Assembly: GCA_035652815.1 (NCBI GenBank)
Contig: DASRDB010000012.1
Span: 334,877-398,876 of the forward strand
Source of the DNA: DASRDB01 sp035652815
GTDB taxonomy: Bacteria > Chloroflexota > Ktedonobacteria > Ktedonobacterales > Ktedonobacteraceae
Reading direction: 5' to 3'
Length of the DNA stretch: 64,000 bases
Shown here: positions 1 through 7,704 of the stretch, piece by piece
Layout: each line of letters opens with the position of its first letter
Position numbering within the stretch: the first letter of the stretch is position 1
The notes under the pieces: model-generated
What the model was told of the DNA's origin: nothing
The model's database searches: none
Seen by the model: the letters and a program-made list of their open reading frames with translations, nothing else
Program-made: the position numbers and the translations under genes

Positions 1-2
1 GC

Positions 3-233
3 TCCTCGATTTTCCTTTCCGCTGGTCGCGTCCGCGCCACATTTCTCGTTGATGGCTTCACTGCCGGGACCTGGAAAATCGAGCGGACGGGCAAAAATGC
101 AAAACTGCTGATCGAGCCATTTGAAACACTTTCTAACAAAGTGTGTGATGAACTAGTTGAAGAGGGAAAGCAACTTTTGCGTTTCGTCGAGGATGATGCA
201 GAGAAGTTTGAAGTCCAGTTTGCCAATAAGTAA
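3..233 (+). CDS. Winged-helix DNA-binding protein, C-terminal fragment
   Basis: This is an open frame entering from the left edge and ending at TAA 231-233, about 76 residues. The visible part reads VRATFLVDGFTAGTWKIER, then an acidic tail ending FEVQFANK. This matches the C-terminus of the crosslink-repair-glycosylase-like winged-helix family (HTH_42, PF06224), where a final small beta domain carries a G-F-x-A-G-x-W motif. The start and the helix-turn-helix portion lie outside the window, so only family membership is supported. The downstream GNAT gene follows after 12 bp and may be co-transcribed. Confidence 0.7.
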   Translation, partial: SSIFLSAGRVRATFLVDGFTAGTWKIERTGKNAKLLIEPFETLSNKVCDELVEEGKQLLRFVEDDAEKFEVQFANK

Positions 234-245
234 GAAAGAACTGTT

Positions 246-941
246 ATGTCACTCTCACACCGGGCATTGCTTCGCCTGCACGTAGAAGCTGTATGGGGCG
301 TCCGACTACCGCCCATAGACCAGGATGAAGTTGAACTTTTGCCGGAGAGCGCGTCTCCAACCTGGAAACTCTGTGTGGCACAAATGGATCAGGATAGAGT
401 GTATATATGGCGACCAGACATTGACGCAGCAGAGCGTGAAGCATTGCGCTCCCAGGTAGATGAGGCGCTGGACTTTCCGCCGCTCAGGTTCTCTCTGCCG
501 GGCATCAGCCGCGAATTTGCCCATTATCTTGCTGCTGAGCCTGCCATGAACTTTTCTACGGCCCGGAGCATAGCGCGTCAAGTTACAGAGCAAGACCGAG
601 AAATCCTTGAAGCTTTCCAGGCACAGAGCGGCGATGACTGCCTTCATCCTGAAAAGTTTCCGCTTATCGGAGTCGTCATTGATGGGCGTTTAGTAAGTCT
701 CGCCCATAGTTCCCGGCGCACAAGTGAGGCCTGCGAGCTGGGTATAGACACGCTGCCGGAAGCGCGCCGTAAAGGTTATGCGCTGGCAGCAACAATTGTA
801 TGGACACGGGCAATATTGCAAGAAGAACTTGTACCCCTATACAGCGCCCTTGCGGAGAATAATGCTTCACTTCGTTTAGCCGAAAGGGCGGGTTATCGAA
901 TTTTTGCGCGGGTCGCAACATTTGAAAAGGACAATACTTAA
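246..941 (+). CDS. GNAT family N-acetyltransferase
   Basis: The 231-residue protein has a C-terminal GNAT fold. The region around residues 160-185 (CELGIDTLPEARRKGYA) fits strand beta-4 and the acetyl-CoA pyrophosphate loop (R-x-x-G-x-A type). ENNASLRLAERAGY near residue 205 is the usual N-x-A-S-x-x-x-x-E-x-x-G-F/Y motif. The N-terminal 100 residues are not recognised and may bind substrate. It probably transfers acetyl from acetyl-CoA to an amine; the substrate cannot be inferred. The ATG has only a weak purine-rich ribosome site. It lies 12 bp behind the winged-helix gene. Confidence 0.8.
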   Translation: MSLSHRALLRLHVEAVWGVRLPPIDQDEVELLPESASPTWKLCVAQMDQDRVYIWRPDIDAAEREALRSQVDEALDFPPLRFSLPGISREFAHYLAAEPAMNFSTARSIARQVTEQDREILEAFQAQSGDDCLHPEKFPLIGVVIDGRLVSLAHSSRRTSEACELGIDTLPEARRKGYALAATIVWTRAILQEELVPLYSALAENNASLRLAERAGYRIFARVATFEKDNT

Positions 942-970
942 AAGAAACTTCTGAAATTTCTCGTAGATTC

Positions 971-997
971 TGTCGATTCGGCAACCTCCCATTCGTC
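971..997 (+). promoter_or_regulatory. Candidate ECF42-type promoter upstream of yciI/sigma pair
   Basis: TGTCGA at 971-976 is followed after 17 bp by CGTC at 994-997, about 70 bp before the YciI start. Group ECF42 sigma factors are known to recognise a TGTCGA-type -35 in front of their DGPF genes, from memory of published work. No good sigma-A promoter is seen here. The match is short, so this is inference. Confidence 0.35.
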
Positions 998-1066
998 GTT
1001 TTACTGAAAAAGGGAAAATTGACCGTCCTTTTTCGATATTGTCGCTCGATGAAAGGAACATATCAG

Positions 1067-1414
1067 ATGCGTTACTTACTGCTGATTTACGGGAATGAGG
1101 CGGCCCAGGCACAGCGCAGCCAGGAACAACTGGCTACCGAGTTTCAGGCTTACGACGAATACACGAAAGCACTGGCGGAAAGCGGGGCATTGGAAAGTGG
1201 CAACGCGCTCCAACCAACTAATACGGCGACAACTGTGCGGGTTCGCGATGGCAAAACGCTGACTACTGACGGCCCCTTTGCCGAGACGAAAGAGCAGCTT
1301 GGCGGTTATTACCTTGTCAATTGCAAAGACCTTGACGAGGCGATTTCCTGGGCGTCTAAAATTCCCGGCGCGGCAATTGGCTCCATCGAGGTTCGCCCGG
1401 TCATGGAATTTTAA
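1067..1414 (+). CDS. YciI/DGPF family protein
   Basis: The 115-residue protein belongs to the YCII-related (PF03795) DGPF family: it starts MRYLLLIYGNE and carries the diagnostic DGPFAETKEQLGGYYLV motif near residue 70. The ATG at 1067 is preferred over an upstream TTG (1019) because GAAAGGA lies 7-10 bp before it. DGPF proteins are small ferredoxin-like-fold dimers of unknown catalytic role and are typical genomic partners of ECF42 sigma factors. Here the sigma gene starts 8 bp after this stop codon, so the two form an operon and the protein is likely in that sigma factor's regulon. Confidence 0.9.
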   Translation: MRYLLLIYGNEAAQAQRSQEQLATEFQAYDEYTKALAESGALESGNALQPTNTATTVRVRDGKTLTTDGPFAETKEQLGGYYLVNCKDLDEAISWASKIPGAAIGSIEVRPVMEF

Positions 1415-1421
1415 AGACAGC

Positions 1422-2684
1422 ATGAACACATCGCAGCAGGTGATATCCGAGACATTTGCTCGCGAGGCGGGGCGCATCCTTGCGGCGCTCATCGGCACAG
1501 TGAGAGATTTCGAGCTGGCCGAGGATGCGCTGCAAGACGCCCTGTTGATGGCGCTTGAACGCTGGCCTGTTGATGGCGCGCCGCGCAATCCAGGTGCCTG
1601 GCTTCTGACAACGGCCCGCCATAAGGCCATTGACCGCCTGCGACGTGAAAGCACGCTGGCGCGCAAACAGGCCTTGCTTCAGAGACTGCTTGAGCAAGAG
1701 GAGCAGAGAGGAGTAGAGGACATGGACGATGCTTCGATTCCCGATGAACGCCTCAAGCTCATCTTCACCTGCTGCCATCCCGCCCTGGCCTTAGAAGCCC
1801 GTATTGCCCTGACACTGCACACGTTGGGCGGCCTATCGACTCCTGAAATAGCTAGCGCCTTCCTCGTCCCACTTCCCACAATGGCGCAGCGTCTTGTCAG
1901 AGCCAAACGCAAGATTCGCGACGCAGGCATTCCCTATCGCGTACCAGCGGCCCCGGTGCTGGGAGAACGGGTCGAGGCCGTTTTCTCCATCCTCTACCTC
2001 ATCTTCAACGAGGGATATACCGCCACATCCGGCAGCGACTTGATACGCCGCGACCTCTGTGACGAAGCCATCCGATTGACCCGCATTCTGATCTCGCTGC
2101 TTAACCAGCAGAGCCTGCATAGCGAGGTTCCTGAAGCGATGGGACTGCTCGCGCTTATGCTCCTGCACGACTCCCGGCGTGAAGCGCGTGCCGGTTCAGA
2201 AGGCGCACTGATCCTGTTAGAAGACCAGGACCGCTCGCTTTGGAATGCGAATAAAATACGCGAAGGTTTGCGGATACTCGATTGTGCGCTGCATATGAAG
2301 CAACCAGGACCTTACCAGGTTCAGGCTGCCATCAGCGCCTTACACGCGCAGGCAAATCAGGCAGAAGATACGGACTGGCCGCAAATTGCCGCCCTCTACA
2401 ATATCCTGATGAGCATGGTGCCTTCGCCCGTTGTTGAACTGAACCGCGCCGTTGCTATTGCGATGGCGGATGGTCCTTTGCAGGGTCTCGCGCTGTTAAA
2501 CCGGCCAGGGCTGGAAAAAGACCTGCATGACTACTACCTGTTTCATGCCGCCCGCGCCGACCTGCTACGAAGGTCGGGGCGAATGTCTGATGCGCGGGAA
2601 GCTTATACAGTGGCGCTTCATCTTTGCCAGAATGAACGTGAGCGGGCTTTTCTGCAACGACGCATCGATACGACTGAGACATAA
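1422..2684 (+). CDS. ECF42-type RNA polymerase sigma factor with TPR-like C-terminal extension
   Basis: The 420-residue protein has sigma region 2 (EDALQDALLMALERWP and NPGAWLLTTARHKAIDRLRRE) at residues 30-75 and region 4 (LSTPEIASAFLVPLPTMAQRLVRAKRKIR) around 130-160. A long C-terminal extension (DUF6596/TPR-like, with EGYTATSGSDLIRRDLCDEA) follows. This architecture defines ECF42. The start is ATG 1422, since the open frame upstream overlaps the yciI gene. There is no anti-sigma gene next to it; in this group the extension is thought to control activity. It probably directs RNA polymerase to the yciI-type promoter upstream. Confidence 0.92.
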   Translation: MNTSQQVISETFAREAGRILAALIGTVRDFELAEDALQDALLMALERWPVDGAPRNPGAWLLTTARHKAIDRLRRESTLARKQALLQRLLEQEEQRGVEDMDDASIPDERLKLIFTCCHPALALEARIALTLHTLGGLSTPEIASAFLVPLPTMAQRLVRAKRKIRDAGIPYRVPAAPVLGERVEAVFSILYLIFNEGYTATSGSDLIRRDLCDEAIRLTRILISLLNQQSLHSEVPEAMGLLALMLLHDSRREARAGSEGALILLEDQDRSLWNANKIREGLRILDCALHMKQPGPYQVQAAISALHAQANQAEDTDWPQIAALYNILMSMVPSPVVELNRAVAIAMADGPLQGLALLNRPGLEKDLHDYYLFHAARADLLRRSGRMSDAREAYTVALHLCQNERERAFLQRRIDTTET

Positions 2685-2777
2685 CTTGGCTTTTCATCCT
2701 GCTTTGCATCTCACTTTGCCCCACAATTATAAAATTTTATGACATTGATATAGAACTGAGCATGAAAGGATGTTTGT

Positions 2778-4022
2778 ATGGAAGCCAAAAACACGCCTAT
2801 TAGCCCACGCATTACCGCATTGCAGGACGCGCTGACATCAGGAAATGCTGCTGCGCTTGAGGCGTTCTGGCAGGAAATTATCGAACATGGCACACCTCTG
2901 ATTGAGGCCATTGAACGGGATGAAAAGCATTACCTGGTGACATTTCTTTGGCGCGACCAGGGAGAAACGCGCAATGTGGTGGTCTATGGTGGACCCACAG
3001 GATTAGATTCCCCGGCACTCAACCAGATGACACGCTTGCTTGATACCGATCTTTGGTACAAGACGTACCGGGTCCAATCGAATTTGCGTGGCGTATACTC
3101 CTTCTCTTTGAATGTTCCTTTGATAGAAACAGATGAGAGCCATAACAATGCCCCTCGTTTCCTGCGTGATCCCCTCAATCCGTTGGTGTCTCATCAGGTG
3201 GAAGAGCCTTCCGAAACAGAGCTGGTGCTGTCTCTCCTCGAACTACCTGACGCTCCCGCCCAGCCCTGGATTGTACCTCAACCCGGCGTGAAACCAGGGC
3301 GACTCGATATTCATCACCTGCGCAGCCAGATACTCAACAATGAGCGCCGGGTCTGGGTTTACACACCTGCCAGTTATACCACTGGCGGCGAGCCAGATGG
3401 TCTCTTACTCTTGTTTGATGGGTTTTTCTACACGCATCATATTCCTGGCAAAACCATTCTCGACAATTTAGTGCAGGCAGGCAAGATTCCACCCCTGGTA
3501 GCGGTCATGCTCGATAACCCGGATCAGGAGACACGCAATCGCGAACTGACCTGCCATCTTCCTTTCGTGGACTTTATCACCCAGGAACTTTTGCCCTGGC
3601 TTCATGAGCGGTACCACGTAACCAATGATCCCGCTCAGAGTATTGTTGGAGGTTCTAGCTACGGAGGATTAGCCGCCGCTTTTGTTGGCTTAAAAGCTTC
3701 AGCCAGCTTTGGAAATGTGCTTTCACAGTCTGGCTCTTTCTGGTGGGACAAAGACGGAGAAGAGGACATTCCGCAAGAGTGGATCACGCAACAGTTTTTC
3801 TCCAGCCCTCGCTTACCGCTGCGTTTCTACCTCGAGGTCGGCTTGAAAGAGGATTGGAAATGGCTTCACATGGTTACCTGTCACCGCCATCTCCGCGATG
3901 TGCTGCTCCTCAAAGGCTACGAGGTTCACTATTCAGAGTTCAATGGCTACCACCACTTCGTAAGTTGGCGCGGCTCATTGGCGGACGGATTGATGGCGCT
4001 GGTTGGCAAAAAGCACGACTGA
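2778..4022 (+). CDS. Enterochelin esterase-like alpha/beta hydrolase (Fes family)
   Basis: The 414-residue protein has an N-terminal Fes-like beta domain (residues about 25-160) and a C-terminal esterase D domain (about 195-410). The nucleophile elbow GGSSYGG gives a serine near residue 293, and GYHHFVSW near residue 386 supplies the likely catalytic histidine. The length matches Fes/IroD, which open ferric catecholate siderophores in the cytoplasm. No siderophore genes lie nearby and no signal peptide is visible, so the substrate could be another ester. The start ATG has GAAAGGA upstream. A strong hairpin terminator follows the stop. Confidence 0.85.
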   Translation: MEAKNTPISPRITALQDALTSGNAAALEAFWQEIIEHGTPLIEAIERDEKHYLVTFLWRDQGETRNVVVYGGPTGLDSPALNQMTRLLDTDLWYKTYRVQSNLRGVYSFSLNVPLIETDESHNNAPRFLRDPLNPLVSHQVEEPSETELVLSLLELPDAPAQPWIVPQPGVKPGRLDIHHLRSQILNNERRVWVYTPASYTTGGEPDGLLLLFDGFFYTHHIPGKTILDNLVQAGKIPPLVAVMLDNPDQETRNRELTCHLPFVDFITQELLPWLHERYHVTNDPAQSIVGGSSYGGLAAAFVGLKASASFGNVLSQSGSFWWDKDGEEDIPQEWITQQFFSSPRLPLRFYLEVGLKEDWKWLHMVTCHRHLRDVLLLKGYEVHYSEFNGYHHFVSWRGSLADGLMALVGKKHD

Positions 4023-4030
4023 ATCGAACA

Positions 4031-4076
4031 GGTCTGTATCAGAATCTATAGACTTTCTGATACAGACCAATTTTTT
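4031..4076. terminator. Bidirectional intrinsic terminator
   Basis: A 14-bp perfect stem (GGTCTGTATCAGAA at 4031-4044 with its complement at 4055-4068), a 10-nt loop and a following AATTTTTT form a textbook terminator. It sits between the convergent esterase (+) and PEBP (-) genes. Confidence 0.85.
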
Positions 4077-4115
4077 GCGCGATAGCGACTTCCAATCAAT
4101 AAAAAAAGGATGGCG

Positions 4116-4643
4116 CTACCTTTCGTACCAGGTAACAATCATAGCCCGGCCCAGCGTATGGCTGAAGAGATTGAAGCCCAGGAAGGCCGGTGTAGCATCC
4201 TTGCTCAGCCCCAATGACTCAACGTCAACTGCATGCACAACGATATAGTAGTGATGTTTTCCATGACCAGGAGGAGGCGCTGCGCCCACATAACCAAACT
4301 GCCCGGCATCGTTGCGAAGCTGGAATGCGCCTTGAGGAAGCCCGGAGCCTTGCTCGTCGCCAGCCCCACTGGGAAGTTCAGTCACGCTGGCAGGAATATC
4401 CACGACCGCCCAATGCCAGAAGCCGCTGGCTGTAGGCGCTTCCGGGTCATAAATAGTCACGACAAAACTCTTTGTTTCTGCTGGAAAACCGCGCCATGAC
4501 AATTGTGGCGAAATATCCTGACCGCCCGCGCCAAAGACTCCACTGACCTGGGGCTGGGGCATTTTCTCCCCATCCTGCACATCACTGCTTGTTACCTCGA
4601 ATGAGGGAACTTTGGGCAAGTCCTCATATGGGTTGTAACTCAT
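4116..4643 (-). CDS. YbhB/YbcL (PEBP/RKIP-like) family protein
   Basis: The 175-residue protein carries the phosphatidylethanolamine-binding protein signatures: ISPQLSW near residue 45, the anion-pocket YDPEAP with GFWHW near 66-77, and YVGAAPPPGHGKHHYY near 120-135. There is no signal peptide, so it is cytoplasmic. Bacterial members have no agreed biochemical role. The gene stands alone on the reverse strand. Confidence 0.93.
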   Translation of the reverse strand: MSYNPYEDLPKVPSFEVTSSDVQDGEKMPQPQVSGVFGAGGQDISPQLSWRGFPAETKSFVVTIYDPEAPTASGFWHWAVVDIPASVTELPSGAGDEQGSGLPQGAFQLRNDAGQFGYVGAAPPPGHGKHHYYIVVHAVDVESLGLSKDATPAFLGFNLFSHTLGRAMIVTWYER

Positions 4644-4730
4644 ATGGTAGTCTCCTTTCTACACGTTTGGAGTGAACCAATCCGTAGATATTTTATCTTA
4701 TTTTGCGTTCAGTTGGTAGTAAAGCAGCTT

Positions 4731-5240
4731 CTAAAGCCGCGCTTTCGGAAGCGTGTAAGAACTAACAATATGTTCGACCTGCCTGACGTGCTGCCGTTCA
4801 TGCGTAGCCAACCACCGCGCATAGAACAGCACCGTCCGTTCGAGAACCTTTCCCGCCCCTGTAACAGTCGCCGTGCGTGACCAGCCTTCGGGCGGCAACG
4901 GTTCCAGGAAGGCCAACAACTCGGCACGTTGTGAGGTAAAAGCGCGCAACGAGGGCCGGAATTCCAGTTCGGGATAGTCCGTCTGTTTGATCCAGGTAAG
5001 AGGATTAATAGCCCGTATCGTCGGCCTGTCCTCTTTGATAATCGTCCTGATGCAGTTACCCCAGACATCGGCACATGAACGGAGATGGGCAAGCACGTCA
5101 TTGGCGGACCACTGATCAGGATTGGGTGCAGTATGCAATTGAGTTGGTGCCAGACCATCAGTAAGTGTGGCAAGGCGCGTGGGCGTTGCTGCAAGCAAAG
5201 TGAGAATCTGCTCAGGCGTGAGCAATGTTTTGCCGGGCAT
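4731..5240 (-). CDS. DinB family protein
   Basis: The 169-residue protein has the four-helix DinB/YfiT pattern: an initial helix with LLAATPTRLATLTDGL, then WSANDVLAHLRSCAD (first metal-binding histidine), and HERQHVRQVEHI near the C-terminus (remaining histidines). Family members use three histidines to hold a metal and include thiol transferases and hydrolases; this one's substrate is unknown. A longer reverse-strand reading frame over the same DNA is a shadow. Confidence 0.88.
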   Translation of the reverse strand: MPGKTLLTPEQILTLLAATPTRLATLTDGLAPTQLHTAPNPDQWSANDVLAHLRSCADVWGNCIRTIIKEDRPTIRAINPLTWIKQTDYPELEFRPSLRAFTSQRAELLAFLEPLPPEGWSRTATVTGAGKVLERTVLFYARWLATHERQHVRQVEHIVSSYTLPKARL

Positions 5241-5352
5241 GTAACATCATCCTTTCGCACAGGCAAGGGACACGCATTGATTTCCAACCCGGTGTTGCGC
5301 GTCAATTTCTGCTTTTCTTCCATCTTAGCATAGAAAGCGGCGAAAAGATGTC

Positions 5353-5994
5353 CTATTTCTTACAGGGTTGCCTGATAACCGTTTTCAACTTCTCAGGAGC
5401 AGATTTTCGGGGATCACCGAGATAGATTTCGTGGTGTTTTCCTGACAAGTTATAGCCCTGTTCCTTGATAAAGCTATGTACTTTCTCAATCGTGGGCTTT
5501 TCCGCCGCATAGAGGCCGATATGCATAATCTGGGCCGCTAAGCCTTCGGAAAAGCGTTCCAGGCGAATTTTGCTGAGGGCGGGAGATGGCTTCTTCTGCT
5601 CCACCTGCTTCAAGGCTTCTTGAAAATGCTCCAAAGTGACAATATCCGGCTGCATAATCATCATGGTCCACAGCCAATCATTCTTCTTATCCACGCTAAA
5701 TGCGCGCATGTCCTCTACCCACCAGAGGCCTTCAAGCGGCATCACCGGATAGTCAATGCCCAGTTCCTTTCTGATCAGAAACTTAAGGGTGTAAGCCATG
5801 CTGTACAAAGCGCTGACGGCATCTGAATATTTCTGTGCCGTGTTGGGATCGCCCATGCCATCTATCATCAGAAATTGCATCTCAGGAACATCTACCAGCA
5901 CAACCCCTTTCGTCGAAGGATTATAAAGGTGCTTGAGGTCTTTTTTCAGGTCGAGTACTTTCAGCTCTGGTTTGTTTGCTGTTGTCTTGTGCAT
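5353..5994 (-). CDS. GyrI-like small-molecule-binding domain protein
   Basis: The 213-residue protein begins with the pattern KPELKVLDLKKDLKHLYNPS and VVLVDVPEMQFLMIDGMGDP. This is the stand-alone GyrI-like/SOUL-BRABC subgroup often annotated from soil bacteria. The fold normally binds hydrophobic ligands or, in GyrI, inhibits gyrase. There is no DNA-binding domain. The context (DinB, PEBP neighbours in the same direction, separated by more than 100 bp) gives no function. Confidence 0.88.
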   Translation of the reverse strand: MHKTTANKPELKVLDLKKDLKHLYNPSTKGVVLVDVPEMQFLMIDGMGDPNTAQKYSDAVSALYSMAYTLKFLIRKELGIDYPVMPLEGLWWVEDMRAFSVDKKNDWLWTMMIMQPDIVTLEHFQEALKQVEQKKPSPALSKIRLERFSEGLAAQIMHIGLYAAEKPTIEKVHSFIKEQGYNLSGKHHEIYLGDPRKSAPEKLKTVIRQPCKK

Positions 5995-6109
5995 TGTTTT
6001 TCCTCCTCTGCATGATTAGCTCTATCACCACTATATAGGCTCCTGTAGCTGGAGAGTCAAGCAGGTAGAATAGAAGCCACCGAGAACAAGAAAACTACCG
6101 AAAACAAAC

Positions 6110-6180
6110 GAGAGACACCCGCAAGGGGTGTCTCTACAGCCGGAATGGAACTTGTAGAGACACCCCTTGCGGGTGTCTTT
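6110..6180. repeat. Palindromic repeat family A (CCCGCAAGGGG core), paired copies
   Basis: Two copies of a short hairpin with the core ACCCGCAAGGGG lie head to head (6110-6137 and 6153-6180) and can also pair with each other. The same core recurs at about 9909, 10155, 41655, 47594 and, altered, at 43655 and 54430. The element sits between the GyrI-like gene and rpoD. Confidence 0.8.
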
Positions 6181-6220
6181 TTTGTTTCTCCGAAGGCTTC
6201 GAGAATTTCTCCACGCCAAA

Positions 6221-6254
6221 AACAAAAAACGGGACGAACCAATTGGTTCGTCCC
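6221..6254 (-). terminator. rpoD intrinsic terminator
   Basis: GGGACGAACC (6231-6240) and GGTTCGTCCC (6245-6254) form a perfect 10-bp stem with loop AATT. On the reverse strand it is followed by a T-rich run (complement of AACAAAAAAC). It lies 18 bp past the rpoD stop codon. Confidence 0.85.
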
Positions 6255-6271
6255 AAAACGTCCTACAAATC

Positions 6272-7534
6272 TTAATCCAGGTAGTCTTTCAGCTTGCGGC
6301 TGCGGCTTGGGTGGCGCAGTTTGCGCAGCGCCTTCGCCTCGATTTGACGGATACGCTCGCGGGTGACGTGGAATTCCTTGCCGACCTCTTCGAGCGTGCG
6401 ACTGCGGCCATCGTCCAGGCCGAAGCGCAGTTGCAGTACCTTGCGCTCGCGCTCGGTCAGGCTGTCCAGCACATCTTCGACCTGCTCTTTGAGCAGTTGA
6501 TGGCTGGCGGCATCCGCCGGAGCCAGCGCCGTGTGATCTTCGATGAAGTCGCCCAGGTGGCTGTCGTCTTCCTCGCCAATCGGCGTCTCAAGGCTGACAG
6601 GTTCCTGGCTGACCTTGATGATCTCGCGCACCTTCTCCGGGCTGATCTCCATCTGCTCGGCGATCTCCTCAGACGTGGGTTCGCGGCCCAGGTCTTGCAG
6701 CAGGCGGCGGCTGATGCGGATCAGACGGTTGATGGTCTCAACCATGTGAACCGGAATGCGGATCGTGCGCGCCTGATCGGCGATGGCACGAGTAATGGCC
6801 TGGCGAATCCACCACGTCGCATACGTGCTGAACTTATAGCCCTTCGTGTAATCGAACTTCTCGACCGCGCGAATCAGGCCGATATTGCCCTCCTGGATCA
6901 GGTCCAGCAGGCTCATGCCGCGACCAATGTACTTTTTCGCCACGCTCACTACGAGGCGCAGGTTGGCCTCGGTCAGGCGGCGCTGGGCCTCCTCACCATC
7001 TTCGATGATGCGGTAGTCACGCTGCAACACCGGCTTCAACAGTTCGGCTCTGCCGCGCTCCATGCGCTTCGCAAGGCGTACCTCTTCCTCAGCCGTGAGC
7101 AGGGGCACGCGCCCGATCTCGCGCAGGTACATGCGAACGGGATCGTCCAGGCTGCTCTCCAGGTCGGCAACAACCAGGCCGAGGCCTTCGTTCAAATCAT
7201 CCCACTTTTCATGAGCCATGACTTCGACATCCACCACGTCCTCGGGTCCTGGCTCCCAGTCAACCGGTGGCTCCTTGCTTGGATCCAGCGCATCCATAGC
7301 TTCTTCATCCTGTAACTTAAACAGGTCATACGTCTCAGGCGCTTCAACAGGAGTCACAAAGCTACCTCCTGGAGCAGCATGCGCATGACCGGCGATCGCG
7401 CTAAGACCGAAAACCGCGTCCTTCTCATCCAGCATGGAGTCATCGAACGGCTCCACAACAAACATATCACTCAATGGTTCCGTGTTCATACGATCGGATT
7501 TAACAAATTCAAGCACTTCTTCTTCATTCACCAT
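6272..7534 (-). CDS. rpoD: RNA polymerase primary sigma factor (SigA/RpoD)
   Basis: The 420-residue protein has a short acidic N-terminus and region 1.2 (DDPVRMYLREIGRVPLLT). Next come regions 2.1-2.4 (NLRLVVSVAKKYIGRGMSLLDLIQEGN, FSTYATWWIRQAITRAI), region 3 (PVHMVETINRL) and region 4 with the -35-binding helix (VTRERIRQIEAKALRKLR). It ends KLKDYLD, as primary sigma factors do. It is the housekeeping sigma factor that recognises TTGACA/TATAAT promoters such as those found here at 14293 and 63181. It lies downstream of dnaG in the same direction, keeping the dnaG-rpoD order of the macromolecular-synthesis operon, with a 170-bp gap. Confidence 0.97.
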   Translation of the reverse strand: MVNEEEVLEFVKSDRMNTEPLSDMFVVEPFDDSMLDEKDAVFGLSAIAGHAHAAPGGSFVTPVEAPETYDLFKLQDEEAMDALDPSKEPPVDWEPGPEDVVDVEVMAHEKWDDLNEGLGLVVADLESSLDDPVRMYLREIGRVPLLTAEEEVRLAKRMERGRAELLKPVLQRDYRIIEDGEEAQRRLTEANLRLVVSVAKKYIGRGMSLLDLIQEGNIGLIRAVEKFDYTKGYKFSTYATWWIRQAITRAIADQARTIRIPVHMVETINRLIRISRRLLQDLGREPTSEEIAEQMEISPEKVREIIKVSQEPVSLETPIGEEDDSHLGDFIEDHTALAPADAASHQLLKEQVEDVLDSLTERERKVLQLRFGLDDGRSRTLEEVGKEFHVTRERIRQIEAKALRKLRHPSRSRKLKDYLD

Positions 7535-7704
7535 TCTGGCATCCCCCTTCAGAAAACAGGTGTCGGATAAATCGAATATAAATGATAACTCCTGTCTCCT
7601 GGTCCAAATTCTTTCTCACGCTGCCGGTGTGCTATTGGAACACCATCACATGAAAAAGCATCAATGAATAAATTGATGATTCCCTAAAACTCCTTACGAC
7701 CAAC

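Noticed and set aside
6167..7315. Long forward reading frame of 382 codons across rpoD
   Set aside because: It is the antisense of rpoD. All sigma motifs are on the reverse strand and the forward product is leucine/alanine-rich with no family.
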